Shown here: positions 38,901 through 52,322 of the stretch, in pieces
How positions within the stretch are numbered: position 1 is the stretch's first letter
Layout: the number at the start of each line of letters is the position of its first letter
Source of the DNA: Nymphaea colorata
Lineage: Eukaryota > Streptophyta > Magnoliopsida > Nymphaeales > Nymphaeaceae
Assembly: GCF_008831285.2 (NCBI RefSeq)
Contig: NC_045142.1
Location: forward strand, 17,919,354 to 17,983,353
Reading direction: 5' to 3'
Length of the DNA stretch: 64,000 nucleotides
The notes under the pieces: generated by a model
Databases searched by the model: none
What the model saw: only the letters and a program-made list of their open reading frames with translations
Told to the model about the DNA's origin: nothing
Position numbers and translations under genes: made by a program

Positions 38901-41900
38901 TTGGTTCTCACCGCAACTGGCTTCTCTCCAAGTCTTCAGCGTCGGCATAGAAGGGCTTGAGGTTGCAGACGTGAAACACTGAATGCACCTTGAAGTCTGG
39001 TGGCAGATCTAACTTGTATGTCAGCTTCCCAATCCTCTTGACCACAGTAAATGGCCCTTCATACTTTCGGATCAGTGTTCCGTGTCGTCCACGGAAGATA
39101 CCCGAGCGGTCTGGATAAAGCTTGACGAGAACTTGGTCTTCCACTCGAAACTCGGCAGGTCTCCGATTCTTGTCAACCCATTTCTTCATCTTCTTAGCGG
39201 CCTTGTGCAAGAGCGCCTTAGCTATCTCTGTTTATTCCTGTCAGTCTCTGACGAACTGATAGGCGAGGTCTTCCCTTCTCTTGGGCCGCAACAGTGTGAT
39301 GCATCAACGGCCGCCACCCGATGGCTACTTCGAAGGGGTTGTGGCCTGAAGACTCGCACTTCTGCAGGTTATAACAGAATTGGGTCATATCGAGCAGCTT
39401 TACCCAGTTTTTCTGGTTGGCGCTGACAAAGTGACGCAGGTACTGTTCCAACAAGGCATTGATGTGTTCGGTCTGGCCATCAGTTTGCGGGTGGAAGCTT
39501 GTGGAAAACAACAAGTCTGAGCCAAGCAACCGAAACACCTCACGCCAAAACTTGCCCGTGAAGCAAGCATCGCGATCACTCACAATACTCTTCGGCACGC
39601 CCCAGTACTTCACAAACAGTACTTCACAAACATCTCCGCTGGGCTCTCCTTCCTAGTTGAGATGAACGTGACATACTTAGAAAACTTGTCTACAACAACA
39701 AAGATAGAGTTGTAGCCATCCATTCTGGGTAGACTCACAATGAAGTCCATGGATATGCTCTCCCACGAACGCTTCAGAATAGGAAGAGGCTCAAGCAGGC
39801 CGGTAGGCTTCTGATTAATCTCTTTGTCCTGCTGGCAGATGAGGCAAGTCTTTACATATGCCTCCACGTCATCGCGCATCTGAGGCCAATAATACCCACG
39901 TTCGAGAAGGGCCAGAGTTCGCTCCTTCTAGATGGCCAGCCCAAAGCGTATTATGGCACTCCCTTGTTAGCTCCCGCCGGAGATTGCCCCACTTCGACAC
40001 GAAAACACATCCGCCCTTGGTGAGGAGCAACTCATCTCGCAACCAGAATCTTCGAGTCTTTCCCGCTTCAGTCAAGGCAACCAAGTGTTGGGCCGCTGAG
40101 TCCTGCTGCATAACTTCACGAACCCGCTCGAGGAGCGCGCCCTCCAATTGAGCTTCGGAGGCTCCCGCTCGAGAGGCTGCAAGTTCTGCCTTCTGACTCA
40201 ACGCATCCGCTACCACGTTGGCTTTACCAACCTTGTACTCCAAAGCGAAATCGAACTCCGCCAAGAATTCATGCCAACAAACCTGCTTTGGAATTAACTT
40301 CTTCTGAGTCTTGAAGTAACTTGTGGCCACATTATCCGTCTTAACGACGAACTCTGTCCCCCAGTAGGCAGTGCCTCCATATGCACAAGCAATGCACAAT
40401 AGCGGTCATCTCCCGTTCATGCACAGTGTACCGCTTCTCAAGGTCCTTCAACTTTCGGCTCTCATAGGCAATCGAATGACCGTCCTATATTAATACCCCA
40501 CCAATAGCAAAATCTGGGTCGTCTGTGTGTATTTCAAAGGGCTTTGAATGAACTGGCAATATGAGAATGGACTTTTGTACAATGACAAGCTTCAGGCCTT
40601 CAAAGGCATCTTGGGCAGACTGAGTCCAAATCTAGAATCTATTCTTTTTGAGCAAGACAGTGAAGGCCGCCGCTATCAATCAGTACCCTGTGATGAACCG
40701 CCGATAGTAATTGGATAACCCAAGAAAGGACCGCAATTCAGGCACATTTGAGGGCGGCTTCCAGTCTTGAACAACTTTCACTTTCTCCGGATCCATTTGC
40801 AGCTAACCATTTCCTACGATATGGTCGAGGAAACTGATCTCTCGTTGGCCAAAAAGACATTTCTCCTTCTTCACATAGAGATCATTTTTTTTTAGTACCT
40901 GGAACACCGTCCTCAAGTGACCGACGTGCTCCTCTAGGTCGCTGCTAAAGACTACAATGTCATCAAGATAGACTACCACAAACTTGTCAAGGTACGGGTA
41001 GAATATCTTGTTCATGAGAGTCGAGAAAGTCGCAGGGGCAATCGTCAACCCGAATGGCATGACTAGGAACTCATACGCTCCATAGCGGGTGACGCAAGTG
41101 GTCTTTGGTTCATCACCTTCTACGATCCTGACCTACCAGTAGCCGGAACGAAGGTCCAACTTCGAAAAGATCCTCGCCTTGCCCAACTGGTCGAACAAGT
41201 CTTCAATCAAAGACAGTGAATATTTGCTCTTCACCGTCACCTTGTTCAAAGCGCGGTAATCCACACAGAGTCTCTTGGAGCCATCGTGTTTCGTTTGGAA
41301 CAATACAGGGGCTCCAAATGGTGCCTTAGAGGGACAGATGATCCCTGACTCAAGCATGTCAACAAGCTGCTTTCGAAGCTCCTTCAATTCGGCCGGTCTC
41401 ATTCTATAGGGGACCATTGCTCGTGACTTGGCTCCGGGAACCAAGACAATTTCATTATCAACTTCATGCCTGGGAGGTAGGCGTTTGGGCAGCTCGGGTC
41501 ATCACTCCCTCAAACTGCTTCAGGACAGGGGCTAGCCCTGGGGGAATGACTCTCGGCTGAGGGTCATCTTCTTGTAGACGTACAACCACGAGGAATGTTC
41601 GTTCCTCATGACGCACGCCCTTCTTCAGTTGCATTGTCGACAACATCGGCTGGGACTTGCTTCTGGCGGAGTGGCAGTGCACTGTATGGGGACTGGTCCG
41701 CACCCATCAACGTCAATGTGTTGAACTTCGGTAACATCATTGCATTCTAGCCTCTAAGGAACTCCATCCCAAGAATCACCTTGAAATCGTCCAGGGGTAC
41801 TACGGAGAAGTTGGTGATTCCCGTCCAGCCTTCAATCTGAACCGTTACACCCTTCGCTTCTCCTAGGATGGGCCTGGCTTCGGAGTTCGTCATTTTAAGG

Positions 41901-44900
41901 GTCCTCTGCTGCGGCACAGACTTCAATCTCACTCGCTCCACCTCCTCTCTTGAGACGAAGTTATGCGTTGCCTCGGAGTCTACCATTGCAACAGTAGACA
42001 TTCCATTCAAAGTGACGTCTAGGTACATCAACTCTTTGTTCACCATACTGCTAGACATTGCGCGACTTTGGACAACATTGATCGTCTGGGCGGCACCCAT
42101 CTGTGTTTGCCCTTCTTCAGTCTCGCCTTCGGTGGCCCTCGCAGCATTGGCATGCCCGGTAGGTCTCACACGTTTCGGGCAGACACGCGCCTGATGCTTT
42201 CCTCCGCAGATCCAACAAGTCACTTCTCTTGGTGGCCTAGTGTAGTCCTTGCGAAAGAAGGGTTTTCTCTCGGCTGGCTTTTCGGACGACGATTCATTTC
42301 TGGTGTCTCGCCGTTCCTCCCTCTTACTGCCGTGGTCGGAATTCTTCGTAGACTTGAAGGTATCAATGTAGCTTTTGCGTTGGGTATCGGCCAAGCGCTA
42401 AGCTGCCACATATGTTTGCTCCAAAGTCTTTGTATTCGATCTCTCCACGTCGGCTTGGGCCCAATATTGGAACCCTATGATGACCCAGTGAAGTTTATCT
42501 TTTTCTGGTATCATAGGCACGTCTAACATGACCTTTTGGTATGCTCTGATGTAATCTCTCAAGGCACCTGTCTGCTTCAGGTTCGTAACCAACCGATAAG
42601 CATGCCTTTCAGCATCCACGGGCATGAAGTATCACTTCAACTGCTTACGAAAGTCGTCGAAGGTCCTGATTGTGGAGTCCTCATTCTCAAATGTCCGACA
42701 TTTTCCACCTCCACCAAGCCACAACATCTCCTTCTAACAACATCGCTGCGGTCTTGATCTTCAAGTCCTCTTCTACTACGTTCTATAAGTCCAGGTAGTA
42801 GTCAACTTGAAACAGAAAGTTGTCGATCGCCCTGGCATCCCGGCTACCACTGTACTTCGTCGGACGTTGAACGTCGACCCTACTAGTCCTCTCTTGACTA
42901 CTACTGGTTGAATTAGTACGTAGCAGAATCTGGTTTGAAGCCCGAAGTCCAGCGACTTCGTCCTGTAGGGTCTTCACCAAATCAGAGAGTGATCGGTTCA
43001 TGGCCACTGACTCGACCATCTGTTCTCGTATCAGCTTCATCTCCTCCTTGAATCCCTCAAAGGTTTCAGCATCAAAGCCGAGGGCTTCCTCATGGGTGGC
43101 CACATCTACGACCAGCCGGTTCACCGTCTCTTCCAAGTCTCCCTGGTAAGGGTGGGCATCGGGTCGGGTCGGCCCGATCCGGCCCGTCGGGCCGATGAGC
43201 TTGGCCCGGGCCCGGCCCGATAGCCCGGGTCTCGGCCCGGCCCATTTGAAATTAAAAATTAATTTTTTAATTATAAAATAATTTTTTAATTATAAAATGT
43301 ATTTAATAATACTAAATATATATTTTTAAAACAAAAAAAATTAAAAAAATAAATTTTTAATGTAAACGGGCCGGGCTGGGCCGCCGTCGGGCCCGAGCCA
43401 GGAAATTCCCGGCCCAAGCCCGGGCCCAATCGGGCCGAGCCGGGCCGGGCCGGCCCGTTGCCTAGGCCTACTCTCTAGTCATAGGCCGGGCTCGCCTCCT
43501 CTGGGCGGGCCGGCTCCTTGCCTTGGCACGTCGCAGATTGTATTGTGATGCCATGGTGTCCTCCTCAACAGCAGCAAGCCGGCGTGACGCTCTACACCGA
43601 CTCTCCAATCGCTTCCCCAGATTGAGCAGAATCTGAGCTCTGATACTAGCTGTCACGGGCCGACTCTTTCGAACCGTGCGGCGCGGCAAACTCTCGCCAA
43701 TAAGCCGCAAGTATTCGCCGCATTCAAGTGGGCGAAGATCACTTGAACGCCCTTTCGAAAACACAAGACACAAAATGCACAAAGAGTGTGGAAAGAAAAC
43801 TCACAATATATTCATTTAAACAGTTGAGTACATCACGAGGGAAAACAAGTAAGCTTTTACACTTTACTTACAAAGGATGGCCGAAGCCGCTTACAGAATT
43901 CTCATGCCGACCATCCAAAACAAAGAATCTCAATCTTACACTTAGGGTCATTTTAGGAGAGTACTCTGACACAGGTGAACATTCGAGCTTACACCAAGAC
44001 TTAACATAAACAAAACAAATACAACAAAAGCAAAGGACGACTATACAAACACAACACAAGGGAACACTCCCAATGTTGTTGTTTATAGATAGAACCTAAA
44101 TCCAGATATATCAGAAGAAGAGAGTCGTCAAAAATTCAAAATAGAAGGCTCTGTCAATCAAATAGGTGTTTACAATAGAACAATGATCTAAATTTCACTT
44201 TTTAATGAACCTATAGTTTTCATGCTATGGATACCCCTGGCCTTTCTGAAGGACCGTTTCTGCAGACCAGCTCTAGTCTACTCTGCATCTTATAGATAAG
44301 GGAGAAAGGCAAGAAAGTGGAGCATAATTTGAAGGACAATTTTACTCATTTCTCAGGCTGAAAAGAAATAACAGAATGTTCATACCAACTCTTTCTAAGC
44401 GATTTTAACAAGATATACTGGGTAAAATTATCAGCCAAGAAATGGATTCAATTAGCTCTTCATAATTAGTTTTATTTTACTAGCTGGTGATCAAGATTTT
44501 AAACTGTAACCTGATCTAGTACTCCATCTTTAGCTCAAGGAACTGCTTCCCCTCTTTGTGTTTTTCACTTTTTTCCTTGTCCATGCAATAATCTTTCACT
44601 CAGAAAGAAAAGAAAATTAAAAACATCAATGGATGTTGAGTTTCCTATGCCCATGATGAAAATCTTTTAGAAAAAATGGATCTATACCAGTGCAGACAAT
44701 GACGACTTGTGCTAGTAATCTTCATTGGAGTTACATGAAGAACTTGCAGATTTGAAAAGAGGGACTGACTATAGAAGGATTATGGACCAGGTCATCATTC
44801 TCTACCATTACGAAACCATGCAGCCATGTTACACTTCCAGAGACAAGAGTCGTCAAACCAATCAGTGCCACATGCCACTCTTATGAGTATTTTGACCTAG

Positions 44901-47200
44901 TATAAGAATAAATGAATTGTCCCTCAGATCTGAAGAACTTTAAGAAAGACATTGATATGTTGTCCAAAGATCAGAAAGCATTTTTCATTTTGCCAATTAT
45001 TACAACCCACATTTTAAACAAACTCATGACAATTGGCACAATCATCAAATAGGTGAGATACGTTGACATCAATTATCGTAAATTAAATATGCAAAAGAAG
45101 CACATTCAATTCTATATCAAGCATTAAGAACAATCCCAAAAACTGAAATCATAGACAGTAGCATGAAGCTCAATATCTGTCACTTCTTGTACATTTTAAA
45201 ATGATTCACTAAGATGAACTCAACTTCTTATGCACGGATTCCTCAGAGGATGGACTACAAAACCTTTAATCAAGCTTGCGCTGACTCCAGACACATGTGA
45301 AACATAAGTCAGACTATCATAGTGAAAGAGAATCAGATTTTTGTAGGTGATAAGAGTTGGTTAAGCAGTATACTTACTAATTCAAGATGTCAGACTATTT
45401 GAAGTCATGGAAAATAAATCCTCATTCCAAAGCAGACATCCTCTGGAAAATCATAAAAATCTTTCTCCTGCCACACTGTCTGTGTCCTAGACTATATAGA
45501 CTGAAAAAAATATGGCATTGTCTTATAATAACTAAACATCTCATTTTGATCCACTCTATAGGTCCATCTAACAGAATTGCTTCTGCTTCACTTCACCCTA
45601 AACAATGAAGTTGTTATTGGCACAGCTTTTAATTTTTGTTTGGCTTCACTTTTGCCCCTTAGTCCAATACTCCTCTGCATCTTTCATGTCCTTTACTGCA
45701 TTGACAGCAGCAGTCCCTCGTTGCTTAACGCCTTTCATTCCTGTGCTATATTTCTATCAGTTTTCCTTTTTCTCACATCAGTTTGGCACCAACAGCAGGA
45801 TATGGCTTTCACTTCACATTTATCTATATGTTTTCATTTTATCTACCTCAGATTCTCTCAATACATTCATAAACTTGAGTTTGAACAATAAAAAATAATA
45901 GAGAGATTGTAGGTCAAGAAACGAACTGGGACAACTCACCTGCTGCAGGTATTGGGCAAGCCAGTTCATGGTGCCTTATGAAATTTAAATTTAGAAATAC
46001 AGACTCAAATCTGCAAATCATAGAGATATTTAAATGTATTTCTAAAATCCTTCTATCAATAACATTTTTGTCAAATTAAAATTACAAGTTAAACAAGCAT
46101 TTTACTCTCACGTCGTTGAAAGAGTGGAACCGATATCATGGAACATGTCGTATATTCAGGCATGGCCTTAAACAAGCAGGTCCACTAATAGATCAACAGC
46201 AATGTTTACCCAACTTCCCATCAGCACTCTTAGAGAGATGCAAACAAGAAAGAAGACATACTTCTCCGCCTTCCCAAATGCAGCCTAAAGTGTAACAATA
46301 ATTCTACGAAGAAACCCGACAACTCAGTTCAATTCAAGCAGCAAAATTCCTTCATCGGATCAGCTTCTACAAAAGAATCCGCAGCAAAGGACAATATATT
46401 AATCATGCGCATGCAGCGAATTCTACTTCTTTCATGCGGCAGGCTTTTCAATCAGTGAATGGGATACTTTCACTCGCCATAGGCCCAAAATCATATAATG
46501 AAACAAGTTTCATAGATGAAATGTAAAACACAGTTCTCATTCAATAACCACAAAGCTGCAAGCCGGTAGCATGAATTCAATGGCAAGCAACAAATCAAAT
46601 TTACAGGACACGTTTAACTTCCATACTTTGCAAACCCACGATAGACTACAACATTAAACATGCTCAACATAGAAGAAAAGAAAAAGAAAAATAGCGCCAG
46701 AAGTGGTTAAATGGTCAGCCACTGCACTCACTACCATCCAGGAAAAAGTGCATACACATAACAATACAGAAACTTCCAACAAGAAAGAGAGAAACTCCGA
46801 ATAAAACCTCAATGATCTACCAAATAAGCTTGGAAAGAACATCCTTTACTGGTCCGACAAGATGGTAGTCTTCAATGGATGCACAAAGAAGAACAGTGAA
46901 AAATACAAAGAGAGAGTTGAGAAATGACGGGGAATGGCAGAGGGTAGGTGAGGTTGTACCGTATCCACCGGACGGGTTGAGCTGGGCCTGAACGATCATG
47001 TTGGCGACGAAGTGGGATGCCTCGTAGGCGTCGGCGATGAGTTTCCTGATGTGGTCATCACCTGTGGCTTGCCGGTTCTCCTCGAACTTGCTCCGAATCT
47101 CCTTCACCGAATTCTGCAGCATCCACTCATCCCCCGCAAACGTCTTCTTCGCCGCCTTCAGCAGCGCCCTGTAAGCGCCAGCCACCGTTTCCTTCCCCAT
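35960..47200 (-). CDS. MZM1: mitochondrial zinc maintenance protein 1 (LYR-motif protein)
   Basis: Small matrix LYR-family chaperone linked to Rieske Fe-S protein assembly and mitochondrial zinc. Two exons, 46960-47200 (ATG at 47200) and 35960-36036, join within a Glu codon (G|AG) to give 105 aa, about the size of Arabidopsis MZM1. Visible are the LYR region ([13 protein letters not shown]), the conserved [13 protein letters not shown] helix, [18 protein letters not shown] and the tail [16 protein letters not shown]. The tail exon alone would be unreadable as a gene; the phase fit and family match connect it across a 10,923-bp intron. That intron contains the second chromovirus. The splice sites (G|GTACAA donor, CTATAG acceptor) are acceptable. 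Correct splicing over this distance should be confirmed by RNA reads. Confidence 0.9.
36773..36862. repeat. 46-bp direct tandem repeat, two copies
   Basis: CTGCAGCCTGAGCTTT starts both copies (36773 and 36819), and both continue into AG(A/G)GTGTT(G/A)TCCTTGTAA. It is in the MZM1 intron. Confidence 0.75.
37149..37555 (-). repeat. 3' LTR of gypsy copy 2
   Basis: TGTTCCC...GTGACA on the minus strand, with a clean purine tract at 37556-37570 (GGGGAGGGG read on the minus strand). Confidence 0.92.
37573..41703 (-). pseudogene. gypsy copy 2 pol: RT, RNase H, integrase, chromodomain (broken, interrupted)
   Basis: Minus-strand order: RT 41133-41444 and 40803-41060 ([17 protein letters not shown], catalytic YLDDIVVF); RNase H, degraded, about 40400-40650; integrase zinc finger and core 39218-40399 ([45 protein letters not shown]); integrase tail 38908-39210 ([22 protein letters not shown]); chromodomain 37573-37730 with [15 protein letters not shown] intact. 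A TAG replaces CAG in RT after SGYW. A hAT-like element (37739-38841) separates the chromodomain from the rest. Confidence 0.9.
37739..38841. mobile_element. hAT-like non-autonomous element carrying ~1 kb of captured-looking DNA
   Basis: A perfect 8-bp target duplication GAAGGATC (37731-37738 and 38842-38849) flanks ends TAGGCCTGGGCGTC and, inverted, TAGGGGTGGGCATC. Copy 1 of the chromovirus has the empty site at about 8600 (GTCGAAAGATCTAATC). Both ends are GC-rich (GGCCCGGGCC runs). The interior begins with a CT-rich stretch 37860-38095, then about 600 bp of mixed sequence resembling a plant gene leader (GAGCCCTAGCCCTCATT, ACTAGGGTTCTTCC). No transposase frame is present. Confidence 0.85.
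41747..42394 (-). pseudogene. gypsy copy 2 zinc knuckle and protease
   Basis: One open frame with the knuckle [16 protein letters not shown] (CX2CX3HX4C) and the protease (active site VDSEATHNF, later [10 protein letters not shown]). It ends at the same TAG as copy 1. DNA here is nearly identical to 11483-12140, unlike the rest of the element. Confidence 0.9.
42398..43560 (-). pseudogene. gypsy copy 2 Gag, broken and interrupted by a hAT-like element
   Basis: Gag start MASQYNLRR lies near 43551 and the frame ends around 42398. Frames 42783-43136 and 42398-42625 carry Gag segments matching copy 1 ([28 protein letters not shown]). Frameshifts near 42640-42780 and the 324-bp insertion at 43147-43470 destroy it. 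Confidence 0.85.
43147..43470. mobile_element. hAT-like MITE nested in gypsy copy 2
   Basis: Ends TAAGGGTGGGCATC and (inverted) TAGGCCTAGGCAAC; flanks CTCCCTGG / CTCTCTAG are an 8-bp duplication with two transition differences. The element is absent from copy 1 at about 12885. GC-rich arms (GGCCCGGGCCC) surround an AT-rich core of AATTTTTTAATTATAAAAT repeats, as in 4982-5254. Confidence 0.85.
43637..43648 (-). other. primer binding site of gypsy copy 2, mutated
   Basis: TAGTATCAGAGC instead of TGGTATCAGAGC, one G to A change from the initiator tRNA-Met complement; two bases from the 5' LTR. Confidence 0.8.
43651..44066 (-). repeat. 5' LTR of gypsy copy 2
   Basis: 416 bp, the counterpart of 37149-37555. 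Confidence 0.92.
44067..46959 (-). other. upstream part of the MZM1 intron
   Basis: No element or gene that I recognise; ordinary AT-rich intron sequence. Confidence 0.5.
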
Positions 47201-50200
47201 CTCGCCGCTCTCCCTTTCTCTCTCTCTCCTTCAGTTGCAGGGACAAAGACGGGTTTACAGAAACACACCTACATCCCAACATTTTTCAATAGACGGTGTA
47301 GGTTATGGAGATTTCATAAACAACTGCTAACTGACAATGGAGGAGGACAGATATCGTCAAGTTTTAAACTACAATATCCACCATTAGTATCATTCTTATG
47401 GGCGATTTCAATCCATTTCTCCCCCGTTTATTTTAAAATTTTCTCTGTTTTCTTTCTCTTTTACATTAAAGTTATAAAATGATTTTGATACAGTGAGATC
47501 CTTCCTCTCACAGGTGATTTTAAAAAGAGCTTTCAATAAGAAAAACATGTTTTTGTTCTCGAAAATGGGGTTTCCATTACTCAGCAGAAGGTTGAAGCTC
47601 TCACTAAGCTCTGAGCTTCTTAGGGTACATGGTTGCTTTCGATGCTTCGAGTTGCTACCTCTGTTATGCTGCAACTTACGCGCCAATTGTCTCACTTTTG
47701 CAACACAGGCAGTTGACGCTAAGAAAATTCAAAAGAGAAATTGACAGCTTACCAGCTCCCACCCCATCCGTTGTGCCAACTTCTTGAGGATAGTATTCTT
47801 GTATATGTTATCTTAAAATCTTACAATCAAATGTTGAAGAAAATTATAATTAGTATTATTATATATTATCTGAAGAACTTATAATCAAATGTTGAAGTTT
47901 GGAAAATGTATTTTAAGAACATTTGTTCCGATTGACACACCAATAATATGGTACCAATAAGAGTATAAGGCCTTGAGCTCTGGCGATTGGTAAGTGGATT
48001 AAAATTTTGAGGACTCACTTAGCTGGTGATTTGATCTCAATTTTCATACCCTGTTGTTTCTCTTTCTCGCTTGGGTGGGTGCTTTCCATTTGTTGAATTT
48101 TTTTCTTAACAAGGTCGTTCCAAAGCTACGCCGACATTGGGGATGGTTGCGGTTTCATTACAAGAGTTTCTGGTTCCGAAGCAACCACCCTGCATCTTTG
48201 GGACAGGGGCATTAGCGAAACCCGACATTTTCGCAGTAATTCAATAACTTTAATCCTTTTAACGACATTTATATATACAAACAATCAAATATTTACAAAC
48301 AATAATGTAAAAATAAACATATTTTATGACACCAGCCCCCATGTGTCTTATGCCACTGGACAGACGTTCGTCCCTCACAAATTGACATTTACAATTTTTA
48401 GAATTTTACAATTTTCTGGGTTAGTGGACATACCATGACAACTTTGACAATTTTTTTATTTTTTATTTTTTTAGCTATTACTAAGAACAGGTGGCCAAAG
48501 TCATTGTACACAGGAAAGAAGAAGCACTGTGGTGCATTTCATAACTGTGTTCTTTGAGAACAGCATTCAAATTTCATCTATGTTACTGTAAAAATCTAGA
48601 AAGTAATGGCAATAAATCTGTGTAAAGGAAGTATGAAATAAGAAAATCACAAGAAAAAGGGTAGCCGCATTCTTGACATATATAGTGTTATATCGTATAA
48701 TATACTATTTACATTTATGTAACAACATTAGGACTATCCCAAACACCAATGCAGCTCTGGACTTAGCTTTTATGATTGAACCAGTTGCATCTCTAACTTT
48801 AAGTTGAAAGAAATTAAAAAATCAATATTCAGGTTGCGCTTCTCTTGAGCTAGTAATACTGGTGGGATTCATGATAACTCAAGCCCAAGCTCACTTAAGG
48901 AAAATAAATACTGAATAAGTGTAAATTTGATTCATATGATTTAATTTCTACTGCAAACAGAAGCCAAGGTGAAAAAGAGAAATAACTTAAGAAAAAACAT
49001 TATGACCCGCTGTAGAAGGAAGCAGAAATAGAGGAAATATGTTTCTGGAGATCAGAAGAAAAATGAACGGTGAAAACTTAATGTTCAAGAAAAAAAGAAC
49101 GAAAGAAATGGTAGAGATTTGAAAGGTAGGGAATGCCATTTAATATTCACGTCTGTGTAAAAAAAAACAGGTTTTTAATTCGATTCTTATAAGCGCTATC
49201 ACAATACCTAAGTTGAAAAATACACCATCATGACATAACTCATAACCTTAGACCTAAGAAGAGAGTTGAGAGTTAACCCTAGACCTAGGAGGAATAGGCC
49301 GATTTTCACATTGACAACAATGCATCAAAAATTTTTCCACTGCCTAAGATTTGCTCAATTTGACTGATGAAAGACAATTATGGAACACAAACTGGAACAT
49401 TTCTTCCCTTCAGTCTAAAGAACAAGACATTAGTACTGTGGAATTTCATAGAGAAAACCCGTATCAACCTGGTTTTACAAAGATACGAGCTCTCTCTCTC
49501 TCTCTCTGCTGCTCAGGATGTAAAAGACGATTACATTCCTGATAGAAAATAATGAATTTAATCACAAATGTAGGCCCCGATTTGGCCTTAGAGAGAGGGG
49601 AAAAAAAAAGAGGCAGCTGCAAAACTTTTACATTGACTGACGAGGGCAGTGATGAAGGTTAGGAATTAGCATAGCGAACTGCAAATGGTGCATGTAATAA
49701 GATGTTTCCAAGTCAAATAATTTTCACTGCGTACTGTTCAGTAAGGAGATGGATTCTAATGGAGGCTGAGCTAATCACATTCGCATCTACGAAACAACCA
49801 TTCTGCAGTCACCCTTCTTATGCCTGCATCTGTGGTAACTCTTCTGCTCTGCAACTACATCTACAGCAACATCTTCCATTCGATCTGCAATTTGAAACAG
49901 CATATAAGCAAACAGCTTGACAATGAAACAATAGAGGCAAAACCCGCATGCTCGTTTTGTAAGTCAAGTTCCATCCATACGTAAACATATGGACTAGTAA
50001 CGCACCGTGCCAAAGAAAATACATTTCATTCTCTCTCCTTGTGTTGCACTTATTATTCATAGACAAAACTCATTCTTTAACAAGGACAAACATATGGCTA
50101 CACAACAGGTACAAGTTTTGTTTTATTTTAAGACAGATAAACACGCAATCACCTTAACTTGGTCGCACTGGTGAATTTCAACTGTGCGTGCATGCAGGAG

Positions 50201-52322
50201 CTATCCACCAACACACAAGAAAGTTGCATCTGCTAATCCAGCAAACATATTCAGGAAACAAGACTGGAGGACCTGAAGAATAGGAGAGGATTTTCCTGTT
50301 TCACCTATAAACATGCAAGCACATTGTGATCCCACTCGATGAGGTCAATCCACGAAAAACAACAGAGGTATGGCAGTTCTTGACATTGGAACAAGGGTAG
50401 ACAAGATGGTGAAGAAAACACAAGTTTCTTTTATTATATAGAAGGAAGAGAACTCTAAAGAATCCACGGAACTCTCAGGAAAGAGTAGTTCCTCATTGAA
50501 TTTCATTTGTCCTTTATAAGACAAGGCTAGGCTGAATCTGATACAGATATGATATTTAGGTAGCCACGTCAAATCCAAACACTCAATACAGACTACCAAA
50601 TACCTATAGGCGAAGTCAGACGTACATCCTAAAACCCATATAACTTATACACTTTTACTATTTGCTATATCACTATTACATGAAACATATTGAAACATTC
50701 TCCTACATCACTGAACCTAGATGAGACCTCATGTAGATACCAGATGGTTTGGTTAATAATATGCAACAGAAATGCATGCAAAGGAACTCAGGTTGACCTG
50801 AAATTTGCATTGGCCAAGGTAGCCAATCTCCCATGAATGGGAAAGGAGACCCCACACTTTTGGATGCTTAAGCAATGTCAAGAACTTGACACATAATGTA
50901 CAATTCTATATGAACCTCAGAAGTCGCAAGACAGGCTATAGTTTATTAGGAAGATGATTCCATCTCACCTTCCTTTCTAAGCTATGGAGCAATGTAAATG
51001 CATAAAATGAAGGAAGGAATGTGAAATGATACAGCCAGCAGTAGCAGGTGATAATTGGAAAGCCTATTGTCAAAAGATTGAGAGGAAGGGAGAAGAACAA
51101 GCTCCATATGTGCCAATGCCCATATTCACCAATGAGATTAAATGAAAATGAAGAAGTAGCTGGACTGGTGAGCTACGCTATAAGAGTCCTCAGAAGTTAA
51201 TTTCACGAGGAGGCATCTCCAAGCATCTGTATAAAAAAAAGAAAGAGGTACCTATTTAATTAACGATATTGGATATCATGTAGAATCTACAAACTTGCAC
51301 TCCTTCAGATTGTTGCATATCTTTTATGTGCACAATTCTCTCAGATTCCCAGTTTTTCATAATCTGATTGAAATATCTGCAATCAAGATAATTGCCAGTA
51401 AATTAAAGGCAGAAGCACACAATGGTTGTGAGGGTCATATCCCTAGACGCATGTCAAAAAGAAGAATGCAACAGTAACAAATGTTGCTAGAAGCACGAAC
51501 ATCTAATGAAAACATTGATCATTAAAAAACGAACAGGTCTGACCAACAAAATACTAAATAAGCTAAAGTTAATGGAAAAATTGACAAGATTTTGAGACCT
51601 CCTTGAGCTTCTTCTAAACACATCTTGCGTCACCAATGTCAACATGTCGAGATGAAAAGGTAACCAAAAAAGAGTGATTCAAAAGCTAACTTCCTCCACG
51701 TAAGGTAACTCAAGATATTTCAGTAAGATCATGATAGCTCACAGCCTTACACCCCAATCCTCCAATTACCAGAATCCAAATCCCTCCACATAAGCTATGT
51801 GAGAGACGTTTTACATCATATACAATTTACTAAACAGGTCAACGAGATCTCGGCAACAAACAAGTCGACATAATAAGTTCCGTAAATCCTAAGCACTGCA
51901 TAAAATCTAAATTCAATAGTAAGAACAAACAATAGAAAACACGAAAAAGGCTTAACAGAGTAACGACACTTTGTTAATTGTTCCACCATAATCATCCAGA
52001 CAGGAGTGGACTTGGTGTATTTCTTGTTTCCCCCATCCACGTAGGACTTAATTTTATTTTCTTGCCCCATGTTCCAATTCAGATATAATGAAGAAAGCAA
52101 CACCGTTCACAAAACAAAATCTGAAAATAAAATGCATGAAAATTATTCAAAACCAATAGAACAAATCAACAATCATTTTCTTGTATATGACCGAGTGACG
52201 TTGCTTCTTCGGTCCAGACATAGGAACAGGTAACGATTCTAAGAAAAAACTTATCCCGTCTCACCGAAAACTAAAGGAGAAACTTGTAGAGAAAAAGTTG
52301 AACGTCATTAAGGAAAGAGGGT
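47201..52322. other. MZM1 leader and spacer; no gene recognised
   Basis: The first 60 bp are the CT-rich leader of MZM1. A 45-60 bp repeat (AATCAAATGTTGAAG, at 47825-47839 and 47883-47897) and a CT run at 49492-49507 are the only structure seen. Nothing in 49-52 kb reads as protein; part may be 3'UTR or further exons of the 52323-53057 gene. Confidence 0.4.

Larger units (their letters stand above)
37149..44066 (-). mobile_element. Ty3/gypsy chromovirus, inactive, copy 2 (intronic), with two nested insertions
   Basis: Same family, orientation and order as 8008-13471. LTRs 37149-37555 (407 bp) and 43651-44066 (416 bp); flanks CTTCC / CTCCC are a 5-bp duplication with one mismatch. Removing the two nested hAT-like elements leaves about 5.5 kb, matching copy 1. 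Coding regions carry several stops. It sits sense-oriented in the MZM1 intron. Confidence 0.95.
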